Positions 10,687 through 21,771 of a stretch of 64,000 nt of DNA are shown here, piece by piece (the first letter of the stretch is position 1; every line of letters begins with the position of its first letter). The position numbers and the translations under genes are program-made. Below the pieces are notes generated by a model. It saw only the letters and a program-made list of their open reading frames with translations, did not search any database and was not told where the DNA came from. The DNA is from Euclidia mi (Eukaryota > Arthropoda > Insecta > Lepidoptera > Erebidae): positions 19,938,807 to 20,002,806 of the forward strand of contig OX123190.2 of NCBI GenBank assembly GCA_944739405.2, given 5' to 3'.

Positions 10687-11257
10687 TCAAATAATACAGT
10701 CACAGGCTGATGACGATTTGCTGTTCAGAATTATTATTTTATTCTGTTCTAACTACGATATAATTTGAGAAAAGATTTTTATATAAGTCACCTAAAATTA
10801 TAAAGTGAGTATTTTGATGTGAGATAATAAGACTACAAAGGAGGAGATTTTTAGTTGTAAGATACCTATTCAGTTAGCTATGATAATGAAGATCAAGCTC
10901 GCAAAAGACAGGAAAATATAAGTACTTTAGTTCAGCAGGCATCAATGATGTTTCTCGTGTTATTAATCGGTATATTTCTTAACCGACATTATAATAAAGA
11001 TGTACTTATAGTACCTATTTTTTATCTGCAAATTTTAATTGTTATGTTTACCTATAACTTAGTTAGTCAGTACAAGTTCTCAAGGATATGGATCCTTGAT
11101 ATGATAGAATATTATGGTCGTCTAGTTACTGTTGTTACAGTAAATGTTGCTGTGGATGATCGGTGATTTTATGAGCTCGGCACAGGCACTCTTGTCTAGT
11201 AGTCCTGTTGAGTTTAATATATATATTATATCTTAAGTAAGTAGGTACCGCATTAGG

Positions 11258-11344
11258 GTACTTGAAGATGGCAAAACTGAACAAATGATAAAACAGTTTA
11301 AAGATATGGTAAAGAAAATTATGAAAAATTTTAGACAAATTTAA
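11258..11344 (+). other. Possible terminal exon, conserved in duplicate
   Basis: Reads VLEDGKTEQMIKQFKDMVKK and ends at TAA 11342-11344, preceded by a possible acceptor (GCATTAG). In the duplicate at 36231-36280 the same 17 codons differ mainly at third positions, until the LTR element cuts them off. At 11420-11455 an ATG starts MKTICLAVAVAV followed by GTAAGT, like a signal-peptide exon. Its duplicate at 42162 has a shorter version ending at the same GTAAGT. Neither can be joined to a full gene here. Confidence 0.3.
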
Positions 11345-11521
11345 AAAGTTTTAAACAAATGTTAACCGGTTTATGTCTTTGCAGAAATCAAACAAGTGCC
11401 TAAGATTATATTAAATACAATGAAGACAATTTGCTTAGCAGTAGCTGTGGCAGTAGGTAAGTTACCTACTCCACTTTGGTGGGTGGGGTATTGTTATATT
11501 TTATTATAACCTACCTACTTA

Positions 11522-12015
11522 AGCTGCGCGTCCACCGGATCGGAATCGGAGCGTACGGAGCGGACGGAGCGTCGTCATTTACAAAATGCCGATGGGGTGC
11601 GTCCACTGCATTCGGATTCAGCATCGGCAATTTAGGTATTTTTAAAGCAGGAGGATAGTGACGAGGATATTGTTGTACATTAATTTTCGGAGAATATTAT
11701 ACATTAGATGAATATCATAAATAATGAATATCATAGATTTTTGGGTACATTCATATGACTCTACTAAAGTAATTAAAACATCGTCGTTCATCGTGAATAA
11801 GTATTTTTGCCTACAGTTTAATGCCGCAAACACGTCAGAACTTGAAACGCTCGGAATCCGAATGATGCGTTCACTGCGGATGACGTCATCAGCACAAATA
11901 CCGGTCTCTGGCGCAGAAATGCCGATCCAGTGCACGCAGTTTCATAGAAATTAATACAAAGCAACAAATCCTTCCGCTCCGTACGCTCCGATTCCGATGC
12001 TGTGGACGCGCAGCT
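11522..12015 (+). mobile_element. PIF/Harbinger-derived MITE, copy 1
   Basis: Long terminal inverted repeats begin AGCTGCGCGTCCACC and continue with CGGAATCGGAGCGTACGGAG. The interior matches the element at 49648-50213. The right end abuts copy 2 with a shared TAA. It is absent from the paralogous segment (about 42237), which gives the empty site. The interior carries fragments of the transposase and MADF-like reading frames described for the 49.6-kb copy. Confidence 0.75.
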
Positions 12016-12018
12016 TAA

Positions 12019-12552
12019 AGCTGTGCGTCCACAGCATCGTCACTATCCTCCTGCTTTAAAAATACCTAAATTGCCGATGCTGAATCCGAATGCAGTGGAC
12101 GCACCCCATCGGCATTTTAAAAATGACGACGCTCCGTCCGCTCCGTACGCTCCGATTCCGATGCGGTGGACGCGCAGCTTGCAGCAGGAGGATAGTGACG
12201 AGGATATTGTAGTAGATTAATTTTCGGAGAGTATTATACATTTGATGAATATCATAAATAATGAATATCATAGATTTTTGGGTACATTCATATGACTCTA
12301 CTAAAGTAATTAAAACATCGTCGTTCATCGTGAATAAGTATTTTTGCCTACAGTTTAATGCCGCAAACACGTCAGAACTTGAAACGCTCGGAATCCGAAT
12401 GATGCGTTCACTGCGGATGACGTCATCAGCAAAAATACCGGTCTCAGGCGCAGAAATGCCAATGCAGTGCACGCAGCTTCATAGAAATTAATACAAAGCA
12501 ACAAATCCTTCCGCTCCGTACGCTCCGATTCCGATGCTGTGGACGCGCAGCT
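12019..12552 (+). mobile_element. PIF/Harbinger-derived MITE, copy 2, with inverted left end
   Basis: Same family, inserted directly against copy 1 (TAA at 12016-12018 and 12553-12555). The first part (about 12040-12180) is an inverted copy of a left-end segment: it reads back from the interior to a second terminal repeat ending at about 12180, after which the normal interior resumes. This looks like a terminal fold-back duplication. Confidence 0.7.
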
Positions 12553-12632
12553 TAAACCTCCATTTGCACAAAGTTTTCGTTAATTACGCCTCAAAGCTGT
12601 ATTGAGTGTTGTTTGATACGTTATTACTTATG

Positions 12633-12812
12633 TTTCTGCTACACCTTCGTCTTAACGCGTCAATTAGCGCGTTAATTTAGGCGCTAAGTAGATGTGGGCA
12701 AAGTTTTGACGCGTTAAATTACTAATTTTCAACGCGAATTTTTAACGCATTAATTAACGCGTCGTTGGCCATTGCCATTAACACTAACGCTAACGCAGGT
12801 GTAGCAGTAGCA
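12633..12812 (+). mobile_element. Small MITE with GCGTTAA-rich interior
   Basis: About 175 bp with inverted ends (CTGCTACACCT at the left, AGGTGTAGCAG at the right). The interior repeats GCGTTAA/TTAACGC many times in both orientations. No coding content; the target duplication is unclear. Confidence 0.55.
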
Positions 12813-12842
12813 TTATACAAGTAAATAGATATGATGTGCCGA

Positions 12843-13600
12843 TTGCGGCGCACAGCTTTGGCCCTCCATATTCGGAGTACGAGGGGCTAAGCCATACTTA
12901 AAAAAAATTTGGGGTGTTCTGCTCACGGTTCTGTGTTCCATTTTTGTGTAGGATGCGCGGTTATCTATTGTAACTCGGACACCCTCATTAGGTACGGTAC
13001 AACCGTTCGGTGTTCTTTATCCATTACTCATTGTTAACGCTGATTATGACTGCTATTGTTCTACTGTCCATGGACAAGCCTGCTTTCTGAATCATCAATA
13101 AAACAAATTCCCTCATTTTGTTACATTTTTATTTCTACATTTTATTACTTACTAGATTTTGCCCGCGGCTTCGCTCGCGTTAAGAAGTATTATTATTAAT
13201 TAGGTATATTTTTGCGGCTTTGCTTTTGTTTAAGCGTGTGTAAAAAATTACGGCCTACAAAACTTCTTTGTACACAATATTCTTAACTAATTTTTCATAA
13301 GGCGCTAAAACTATCAAGCTATTAGGTGAATAGTCGTTAGATCCAGATTCCGTATATATGAGACCGTTTCAATAAATTTAAAACTTAAATGGGAATATTA
13401 AGCAGTTGCCTTGTTTGCCACCAGAAAAAGCAGTGGCTTCAGATCATTCTGCTGTCAAAAGTTCGTATAACCAGTTTATGCGAATACATATATGTGAAGT
13501 GGTGGAAAACTGAAAATTTTTTTTAATGATTGTCAACTTTTATTTAAGTATTCTGTTCAAAAATTAAATTTATCAAAACTAATGATTATAGCAAAAATAT
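12843..13600. other. Non-coding with a Lep1-like end
   Basis: ACTAGATTTTGCCCGCGGCT at 13151 is the conserved terminus of a lepidopteran repeat, the mirror of 6869-6884. The rest has no open frame or feature I can name. Confidence 0.45.
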
Positions 13601-13619
13601 AAAAATAACCCTATACATA

Positions 13620-15070
13620 TAGCTACTTGCAATTTTTTTTATCAAGTCGGTATAATTTAACCTGGCATTTTCTATAGACAAAATTCCGAGATCGGACAGT
13701 CTTTCCTGACCCATAGTAGACCGTAGATAAGTCTTAATAAGTTTAAATTTACTGAAACTTCGTTCTCCTTTGGCAACAGCTACAGGTACAGTTAGAAAGA
13801 TACGTAGCGCTGTCCATACATTAGGGAAAATATCGTGCCAATAATTTCTTTTTTATAAGTTGAATAATTTTTATTGACTCTCCTGATTGAAGATCATTTA
13901 ATAAAGGCTTTAGGCTCACAAGTTCTTCAACCAATTCTTGTCCAGATACATATGTCACATTTTTCTCCAGCGGTTAAAGTGATTTGTAAATCAGCACAAG
14001 CTTTTTCCAAAATGAATTTTTCTGGAATAATTTTAAGCTGTATAAAAAAGACCATGTATCATTGAATTTGACAGTTGTTGAAAACGTGTAACCAATGTAT
14101 TCTCAATACTATCTATCATCGGGTAAAAAACGTTCATTTTATATAATTCCTTTTGTTTAGTTGATGTTTCATCTACGGCTTTCCTTAGCTGTAATTATAG
14201 CTGACGAAAAGCTACGACGGTACTGTTTCACGAATTCCGAACAATTTTTTAGTAATTGTGATGCGTTTGGTATATCCATAGTTTCAGACTTAGCAACATA
14301 GCTTTACTTACAATGTTTACTAGAAGCAATATATCATTCCAAGCCACCATCGTAACTATGAACTCAAATTGCTCCATTTTCTGAATCAGCGCCAATACCT
14401 CTGATGCTGCAACTGAGTCGTTAGTATCTCCGTGCAGATTTTGAAGGGCAACAGGGACTGAAGTGTAGTTAAAGTGAACAGCGGGAAGACCAGAAATTCT
14501 ACTCTCCTAGCGAGATTCGCAAACTTTTTTTATCGATAATCCTTCTATGTGCTTGGATATCACTTCCCATCGCTTGGTTAATCCATAAAATAAAACGAAT
14601 AGTCTTTGGAGAAATCCAAATAACGAAACAGATTTGACGGATCCTTTAGCTGCATCTGCTATCACCAAATTCAAGCTGCGGCAGCCACATGGATTAGAAA
14701 ATGCCCGAGGATAAGAAGTTTAAAATTTTGGATTGCACACCTTTGTTTACTCCTACCATATTTGCTCCGTTATCGTATCCTTCACCTCTACAATCTAAAT
14801 CAAATTCTTGTACAATCGTATCAAGAAAAATGCCAGTGAGTCCTTCTCCAGAAGAGTCACATATTGGTTTGTAAGCGATAATATACTCTCGCATTTCGAC
14901 TTCTTCTTCATTAATGTCAACGAACCGAAATGTTAATGGCATTTGTTCCACGTGGCTTACATCAGGAGTAATGAAGAGTCCATAATGATGGAAAAGTATT
15001 TAGCTGACTTTACCATATTCATAATATTGTTTCGAACTTCACAGTGTAAATTGTAAATATCGGCCGAGAG
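13620..15070 (-). pseudogene. hAT-like transposase relic (ZMYM1/DUF4371 type)
   Basis: Broken minus-strand frames. The 14694-14951 stretch has RFVDINEEEV, IFLDTIVQEFDLD and CRGEGYDNGANM, the signature of ZMYM1-like hAT transposases. Nearer 13.7 kb the frames read FLTVPVAVAKGERSFSK and LIKTYLRSTMGQERL, the C-terminal hAT dimerisation region. Many stops and frameshifts lie between. The N-terminal part is displaced by a LINE fragment at 15.1-15.7 kb. A matching element terminus (GGCCGGCCCTG) lies at about 15885-15895. Confidence 0.7.
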
Positions 15071-15116
15071 ATCCAACAAAATTAAAATGGGAAATGAGCA
15101 AAATAAAATTACATAG

Positions 15117-15690
15117 TAGCAACAGCTTCATGATGATAATAAAAATCTACAACCAAATACCAAAATTTATCAGAGAACTACCTACTACCACACAATTCAA
15201 AATAAATTTAAAGAAGTGGGTCATACATAAAAGTTTCTACACAATCAAAGAATTCTTAGATTACAAATAAATAAATAAGTAATTAATATCGTACATACAT
15301 ATTTAAGAAATACATAATTAAGCAGTTAACCATTAAAAATTTGGTAATTAATATTTATTCATAATAATATCTCGTTACAATTTTTGTTTATATTTTAACA
15401 TTATTGATTATTATTATTATTTTTAAATAATATTATGACATAATTTATACGGATAAAAAGTAAGAAATATTGTTATATAATTAAAATTAAATGTTAAAAT
15501 GTCCTTGCATGTAAGATAAATATAATTATAAACTTATCCCTCCAATATTCATACGAATATTGTACATTCATATGAATATGGTATTTCACCTCTATCAGGC
15601 ATACGCCTGATAGAGGTGAAATGTGAACTGTACAAAATATGAACATCTATTATATACCATTCCAATCGAATAAAGTCATTTCATTTCATT
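15117..15690 (+). mobile_element. LINE 3' fragment inserted in the hAT relic
   Basis: Reads KIYNQIPKFIRELP, then FKINLKKWVIHKSFYTIKEF and a stop at about 15270, as at the C-terminus of jockey/CR1-type reverse transcriptases. An AT-rich 3' UTR follows, ending in a CATTTCATTTC tail at 15675-15692. It contains a perfect hairpin at 15583-15622. Heavily 5'-truncated. Confidence 0.55.
15583..15622. repeat. Perfect hairpin, 18-bp arms, 4-nt loop
   Basis: Arms 15583-15600 and 15605-15622 are exact reverse complements around the loop ATAC. The hairpin lies in the 3' UTR of the LINE fragment. Confidence 0.95.
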
Positions 15691-15839
15691 TCCAGTTAGT
15701 GGACGTTAGTGTCTTTATTTGCAACACGCTGGAGGTGTTCCATCATAACAATAATAACAAACTAATAATTGCACCAAACCCAAAAAGTTCAAGAAGTCGA
15801 GAGTCTTTTGTTTCACGTTGTGGTTCATTTGAGCGCCCC

Positions 15840-15895
15840 CCCTTGAAGGCGCCCGGTGCGGTCGCACCGCTCGCACCGCCCTAGGGCCGGCCCTG
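15840..15895 (-). mobile_element. hAT terminal sequence
   Basis: Reading the minus strand from 15895: CAGGGCCGGCCCTAGGG, then a GC-rich stretch with GCACCGGGCGCC. This is the typical start of hAT elements encoding ZMYM1-like transposases, and it has the right orientation for the relic at 13.6-15.1 kb. The opposite terminus was not found. Confidence 0.55.
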
Positions 15896-16180
15896 CTTCA
15901 ACGCATCAATAATCATGGAGGTAAGTGTTTATCCTATTGACAAACTTACTTGTATATCTTTTGTTGTTTGTGTGTGTGTCATCATCATCATCATCAGCCT
16001 TTAATAGTCCACTGCTGGACTAGGCCTCTCCTTTGAAAGGAGGAATTGGCCTACTATACCAAGCGGGTTGGTATAGGGTTTGTATCAAGTTTTCCTTCTC
16101 TTACAGTGCTCTTCTCTGCATACTATGCTCCCTCTGTCGGCTCTTACGACACCCATGGGATGATATGGAGTGGTGACAAT

Positions 16181-16410
16181 AGGGTATTACACCATTTTTT
16201 GAAAAGTGTCTCAAGATGATCCTATGACTTTAAGAAAGTAGTAGAAAAATTACAAAAAATATATTCAGTTGATAAGTAGTTTTTAAACAACTTTTAAATT
16301 TACATTTTAAATGTTCGCGGTTTATCAGACAAAAACGTTGGAAGCCATCTTGCTTACGCAACATATTAGTAAACAACGTATAATGCTTGCATTTTTGACA
16401 GTCACGTGGT

Positions 16411-16441
<31 letters not shown>

Positions 16442-16918
16442 GCCTTTAACAGTCCACTGCTGGACTAGGCCTCTCCTTTGAAAGGAGGAATTGGCCTACT
16501 ATACCACGCTGGCCAAACGGGTTGGTATAGGGTTTGTATCAAGTTTTCCTTCTCTTACAGTGCTGTTCTCTGCATAATATACTCCCTCTGTCGGCTCTTA
16601 CGACACCCATGGGATGATATGGGGTGGTGACAATCCGTATTCTTAATCCGTCACCACACGGACAACACAGTCACGTGGTTTAGTTGTTTAAAATTCTACT
16701 AAGTTTATGACGTCATTTGACGTTAATGACATTCGTCATGGCGGCTGCCGTTTTGCGTGATTAAATCACAGATACTAAAACGGAATTCTTTAAACTGGTT
16801 TTAAAATTCTATTTATTCATTTTATGAGCTTTTACTAATATATTCCGTATGTTTTCCGGTAATACTATCTTAAATATACGTTATTATATTTTTTTTTTCA
16901 CATGTGGTAAAATACCCT
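16181..16918. mobile_element. TIR-bounded element inserted in SINE D
   Basis: Imperfect terminal inverted repeats (AGGGTATTACACCAT at the left, ATGTGGTAAAATACCCT at the right) enclose about 740 bp, of which 255 bp is a nested SINE. No transposase is visible, so this is a non-autonomous element of unassigned superfamily. Confidence 0.6.
16413..16667 (-). mobile_element. SINE family D copy 2, with target duplication
   Basis: Complete antisense copy ending in (ATG)n, which appears as CATCATCATC on the plus strand at 16413. It is flanked by a 14-bp direct repeat CAGTCACGTGGTTT at 16399-16412 and 16668-16681, showing LINE-dependent insertion. The 3' end (GGCTGATGATG) resembles RTE-type LINE tails, which points to an RTE as the mobilising partner. 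Confidence 0.85.
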
Positions 16919-17699
16919 ATTCGTATTCTTAATCGGTCACCACACGGATGTGTGTGTGTAATCAAAGTATAAACAAATTTATATTAACATGATAACTCTG
17001 TTGTTGCAGAGATCATTCAGCTTCGCAGACGATAATGAAAGTACCTATAACCAGTATTACTACTCACCGCTCTCCCCCTCAACATGAAGAAGAGGGCGGC
17101 GATGACATCGTCATTAATAACACATGCGATGGTGGAAAAAGGAAATCGCAAACGATAGATAATTTTTTTGAAGTGGCACCAAAAATAAAAAAGAACAAAC
17201 TGTTATCGTCAACCGTGGCACGAGCCGCTAGAGGTATATCATACATTTCTACTAATTCTGACGACGGAGACCAACCGACGCATCTGATAAAAATTTAAAT
17301 GTACGATATGAAGAAGCTACGTAACATTCCCACTACCGATCATTCGAAGTACGCTACCACAAGGATTTAATATTATGTAAAGAATAATAAGGATAGCATC
17401 TACGACAACACACACGCTCTCGTATACAATATTACAAAGACAATAGCAGAAAGTGAAAAAGTTTAAAAATACTTTTTTAACAATGACAGCCATTAGCTGA
17501 TTAGGGAATGTGATTCTGTTTACTTAAATTACTTCTGTGTACTCATTTATATTAATAATGAGGTGTGTACAGGGAGCTGTCGTCGTGATGCTGAGAGAAA
17601 ACCAACAGCAGAAGGAAGATATGAGTGTGGTATACGTGTACAGAACACATAATTGAATAGCAAAGCTACAATATTTAGTGGAGAGGAAAAAGAGAAACA

Positions 17700-17946
17700 C
17701 ACGCAGTACCCAAGAGCTGAATATCCATTCTTTTTCGAAGTCTAGCCTCTCGTTATGCGGCAGATGCCTGAAGACCTTGCAGAAGCTGGTGTCTTTTATA
17801 CTGGGTACGGAGACAGAACCAAGTATTTCAATTGTGGTGGTGGATTAAAAGATTGGGAAGATGATGATGATCCTTGGCAACAACATGTTCAGTGGTTTAG
17901 TCAGTGTGCTTATGTAAGGTCTAAACTCGAACAGTGTTTTGTATAA
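17700..17946 (+). pseudogene. BIR-domain (IAP-type) fragment
   Basis: Reads MRQMPEDLAEAGVFYTGYGD, then NCGGGLKDWEDDDDPWQQHV and WFSQCAYV. This is the core of a type II BIR repeat as in inhibitor-of-apoptosis proteins, which bind caspases through a zinc-held fold. The second Cys, His and last Cys ligands are visible. The first Cys of the usual CFxC pair is Tyr here (KYFNC), and a stop lies just before the domain at about 17743. No second BIR or RING follows. It is therefore probably dead. It lies tail to tail with the capsid gene of the Polinton-like relic and may be viral cargo or a host retrocopy. Confidence 0.7.
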
Positions 17947-18085
17947 CATTAAATGGAGGTCTTCATAGAAATAAAAAATGGTATACTAAATATAATTTGT
18001 TTAATTTAATTTTATAATGTTTCCCATAGTTATATAGATAACATGCATTACACATAACACATAAATCTACAACAACATACATACA

Positions 18086-19665
18086 TTAAACCTTAACTAC
18101 TATATAGTCTACAGTAACATTTCTGTTTTTATCTATTGCAATAATGTTATCAAACTCAGCATAAGCTATGCAGTTAATTGTTTGTATTAGTGAGGATTCA
18201 AATCGTACTTCTAATCTTACACTACCATGCTTTATGAGATTCCAATGAGTTGATGAGTTAGCTGATAAATCAGGAGTTAAATCAAATTAGACAGTAACCT
18301 TTGGCATATTGTTCATGAGAGATTGCATTTCATTCATTAAGAAAGTGAATACCAGTTTCCGAGAACAGAGTATGATATGCTGATGTAAATATACTATTAT
18401 TAAATAGGGTGCATAGGGTTCCCACCAAGAACTTAGGGTCCCAAGTCAACCTCACCTGCAAGTGGTGCACCTGCCGATCAACGGACGAGGCTCTGGCAAA
18501 CAAAACAAAATATCCCGATAAGCGGCAATAGGCTCGCCACCTATTACGTGGGATCAAAACACTGGCGAAAAGTGGGCGTTTAATATGCCTCTGCCTACCC
18601 CTTCGGGGAAACAGGCGTGAGTCTATGTATGTATGTATGTATGTATTAAAAGATGGTTGCAAAGCTTTTGAAGGTATTTGTTGACCATGAATCTATAAGC
18701 TGAAATAATTAATACCACAGTTTGCAAAATTAAATGGATTTTTAGTAAGGCAACCATTAAATGCAGAATTGTTCACAAACCCTATTATACATCTTTTGGG
18801 TACCTGTCCCAAGAATATATTATCAAGAGTTCTTCCTTGAACACCCAAAGGAATTGTTAAACCTTTGACTTCAGCTCGAGTAAAAGGATATTTAGCAGTA
18901 GTAGAAGCTAAAACTTGCTGATGTGCAAGTAATACACTTGGAATAATTCGTGCTCTTCGGACAATAAGAGTTGCATCTGTAATGCAAACTTTAAATTTAC
19001 ATCGTTTGACCAACGCCAGCAATTAAATTAAAAGTCTCTCTTGATCGAACTAATTTTACACTACTTTCAACACCATCAGTTAAAAAATTATCTTGATTGA
19101 AAATGTGACCATGAAGATGACCAATCATTTCTATTTCTTTACTATACAACTAATTATATAACTAATTTTTGTCTTTTCACAAATCCTATGTTTTTACCAT
19201 CTGTAGAATCCATTTTTCCTGCTGTATCCTCGTACCAAAGACTACAAGTAAGATGAGATTGTTTAGCAGCAGGAACATAGTTTAAAGGGGTTTCCATGTA
19301 TGCTCGATAGGCATAGGTGTTATTAGGTGGTGATACAAGTTTTTGGTTAAAATAAACATCAAGTTGACTAAAAAGTGAGTGCAACAAATTATTTACAGGT
19401 GCTACTACTGTAGGCGATACCAATTTAGTTCAATCTTGATTTAATACTTTTGCCTTTATGTGGAGTAATGTATGAGACAAATCTATGTAGTCATCGCCTG
19501 TACCAGGAACTTGAAACTCCATAGGTCCATTAGCATCAGCAAGAGATGAAATTGGTTTATAGTGAACCCACAATCTATTTTCAATGCTTGTTTTTGTAGA
19601 CGGCAGTGCAAACAAATCCAATTCTGACTTAGCGCACTCACAAGAATTATTATGAAGAAAACACG
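18086..19665 (-). pseudogene. Double-jelly-roll major capsid protein relic (Polinton/adintovirus-like)
   Basis: Minus-strand frames match the protein family annotated in animals as F54H12.2-like, the major capsid protein of Polinton/adintovirus elements. Recognisable blocks from N- to C-terminus are DLFALPSTKTSIENRLWV near 19.6 kb, FSQLDVYFNQKLVSP and YEDTAGKMD near 19.3 kb, FLGQVPKRCIIGFV near 18.8 kb and YAEFDNIIAIDKNRNVTVDY near 18.15 kb, with a TAA at 18086-18088. The family is normally about 400-450 residues. Most of its length is present, but it is broken by several frameshifts and by a SINE at 18407-18645. No usable start codon is seen in front of the first block. Confidence 0.75.
18407..18645 (+). 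mobile_element. SINE family A-like insertion in the capsid relic
   Basis: The 3' half is family A (CGGCAATAGGCTCGCC, CTCTGCCTACCCCTTCGG, TGAGTCTATG followed by (TATG)n). The 5' half (GGGTGCATAGGGTTCCCACC and on) differs from the other copies, so it is either a variant head or a chimera. It interrupts the capsid frame. Confidence 0.7.
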
Positions 19666-19738
19666 TATTTAATTTGAAATATATCTTTGATATTCTTTGG
19701 TTTTACACCAAGTTTTTTTGCAGCTTTCACTTTAGCAG

Positions 19739-20040
19739 CTAATGGTTGAATGAGCGAGGACATGAACGTTTTCTTTTAGTCATATACCCAGATCCAGTCA
19801 TGTTAAATCGCTCAATTTTGTCATCAGCCTTTCGTTTTAAGTTTGTACTAACTTGCTTTAGACGATCTTTTATTGAGGTTTCCATAGGACGTGCTTGAAC
19901 CATATCCGATAAAAGACCAACTTTCTCCAGCGTCCTTACCAATCACTCGAGCACCACTTGAAAGTAAAGGTAAAACTGATCTAAATAAACCCCCTAAGAA
20001 GCTGTGATATGGTGAATGACCGCGTTGATATGGTGAACCC
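19739..20040 (-). pseudogene. Small basic core-type protein of the Polinton-like relic
   Basis: Minus-strand frames read LGGLFRSVLPLL (hydrophobic, helix-like), then SIKDRLKQVSTNLKRKADD and a C-terminal GSGYMTKRKR. A small protein with a hydrophobic front and an Arg/Lys-rich GSGY tail, placed between penton and capsid genes, is typical of adintovirus-like elements (adenovirus pVI/pX-like). The frame is shifted at about 19940. Confidence 0.55.
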
Positions 20041-20231
20041 AGGAAGAGAATACATTATTATAACTTTCGGCAATGTAGTTTAATACGCACGGTTCCAAAC
20101 AAGTATAGTATTTTTTGTCCGGTGCTCGTTCTTATATCTATTCCCAACGTATCGAACTCTTCGCATAACAGGTAAGTAAGGTGGAAAGAAAACGTGCATT
20201 TTATTTGCACCATAATTTTTTTTGGACGGAT

Positions 20232-20735
20232 CTAATGAAAATATCGTATAGTCATATCATCGCCCACGATCTGAGGATCGATTATGTCACAATACACAAA
20301 TGGTTGAGATGGTAACCCTAAGTGTAAATTAGCAGGGCACTTTCCAAAATTTCTCTCCAAGAGATTTTTTATTGGTTCAGAACCTAGTTGTAAACTTAAT
20401 TTGGCTGATAATGTTACGGATGTTATATTTTTATCCAAAACAGAAACATAAACAAATTTTGTTAGTTCATCATAACGAAATGTTAATTTCTCTTTGATAC
20501 CATTTAACGCTTTTATAATATGCTCAATGTTATCATAGTTAGTAGCTGGAATATGTTTTTGTAGTACACTGTTGAGAGTTTAACTTCAGTAGGCAATAAC
20601 ATGGTTTTTGTAATGTATATAACATTTTCATGATCTTGAACAGTAACCATTGTACATGGACATTGAAACTCGACAACTCCAACCGACGATTCACCTTCTA
20701 ATTTAATAGCTTTTGTTAAATTTGTTGAAAAATGT
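20232..20735 (-). pseudogene. Penton-like minor capsid protein relic
   Basis: Minus-strand frames contain EGESSVGVVEFQCP near 20.68 kb, LTFRYDELTKFVYV near 20.47 kb and FVYCDIIDPQIVGDD near 20.27 kb. This is the order of blocks found in the minor capsid (penton) protein encoded next to the F54H12.2-like capsid protein. At least one frameshift is present (about 20570). Same strand and correct order relative to the core and capsid relics. Confidence 0.6.
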
Positions 20736-21527
20736 GTGGTCTTCTGCTATGTAGTTGATCTGATATAGCGTTCGTTCGATATAATCAACAATGGCAAGCA
20801 ATAAAAGAAAATACGAATTTTGGAAAATAGAGTCGCCTTGCAGTTACTGATATTCATAGTGACAGCAGTAAAGAAATATTTCCCATTCAGAAAAAAAGTG
20901 ACTATTTAGAAACAAGTCCGCATGGGAAACTAAAACTATAAAAAAATATTGCAACCAAAATCTTTGCGTGACAAGTAAATAAACATCTTTTTAACACGCT
21001 TTTATTAGATCGACCTGTATCTAACTAAGTATGTAATGGAATCTAAGCTAACTAATTTAACCATCTTCCAAGGGTCGTAGCTTAATGAAAATTGGCAGCT
21101 GTATGTAGTTCTGATGACAATACAATAATATGGTACTGTCGAACTGATCTGATGATGGAGCCGGAAGATATGAACTGGAACTCGAAATGTATGTAACTAA
21201 CTATGTAATGGAATCTAAGGTAACTAATTTAACCATCTATCAAGGGTCGTAGCGTAATGAAAATTGACAGCTGTATGTAGTTCTGATGACAATACAATAA
21301 TATGGTACTGTCAAACTGATCTGATGATGGAGCCGGAAGATGGATAATAAATAATAAATAAATGGATAATTGTATCACAGCTGTTTTGGATTTCTTAGAA
21401 AAGTCTTATGAACTTTGATCACGATTAGGTTTCAAGGTCTGATGATGAAGCCGGAAGATAGGCACTGGTATTCCATGATGGAATATCGTATCATAGTCTT
21501 GTTTGCACTTGTGAGAAAGGCTACGTA

Positions 21528-21761
21528 ATGGACTTTGAACACGATCAATTAAATTATACATATATTATAGACTACGCAGTGGTGTACTTAGGGTCACGTA
21601 CTTTCGCAGCTGGACAGGCGTATGTGGCCCTAAGTAGAGTAAAATCACTTAGTGGTCTCGAGACTGAAGAGCTAGATTGTTCTAAGTTGACAGATAAAAC
21701 ACCATGCAATACAGATGCACTGGCGGAGATGAAGAGGATGCGGGCTCATTCGCCTTCTTAA
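21528..21761 (+). pseudogene. Helitron Pif1-like helicase, C-terminal fragment
   Basis: Contains TFAAGQAYVALSRVKSLSGL, the last helicase motif of the Pif1/RecD family in Helitron Rep-Hel proteins, followed by EELDCSKL and a TAA at 21759-21761. The Rep domain and helicase motifs I-V are absent. An antisense homologue, with a premature stop, lies at 35100-35320. Helicase motifs I and II of the same protein type appear separately at 25410-25807. Confidence 0.75.
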
Positions 21762-21771
21762 AATAAATGTC

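Larger units (their letters stand above)
15979..16953 (-). mobile_element. SINE family D copy 1, split by a TIR element
   Basis: Reading the minus strand, the element starts with a GTGTGGTGACCGATTAAGAA-like 5' end (16953-16920). It breaks, then resumes at 16180 and runs to an AAAGGCTGATGATGATG tail at 15979. The break holds a separate element at about 16181-16918 with inverted ends (AGGGTATTACACCA against TGGTAAAATACCCT). That element itself carries a second family D copy at 16413-16667. Confidence 0.75.
15915..17298 (+). pseudogene. Possible two-exon host gene remnant
   Basis: ATGGAG followed by GTAAGT at 15915-15926 could be a short first exon. At 17001-17009 a TTGTTGCAG acceptor precedes RSFSFADDNESTYNQYYY, which stops at 17085-17087. 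In the next frame the text continues HEEEGGDDIVINN and KRKSQTIDNFFE until 17298, suggesting a frameshift. The intron now holds SINE copies and another TIR element. The function is not recognised; the KRKSQTIDNFF pattern resembles N-termini of transposon-derived proteins, a weak hint. Confidence 0.3.

Noticed and set aside
10945..11166. Hydrophobic 73-codon ORF
   Set aside because: The paralogous segment near 35.9 kb has indels that break it, so it shows no coding constraint.
16230..16439. ORF starting with nine Met codons
   Set aside because: Reads through the CATCATCAT tail of a SINE.
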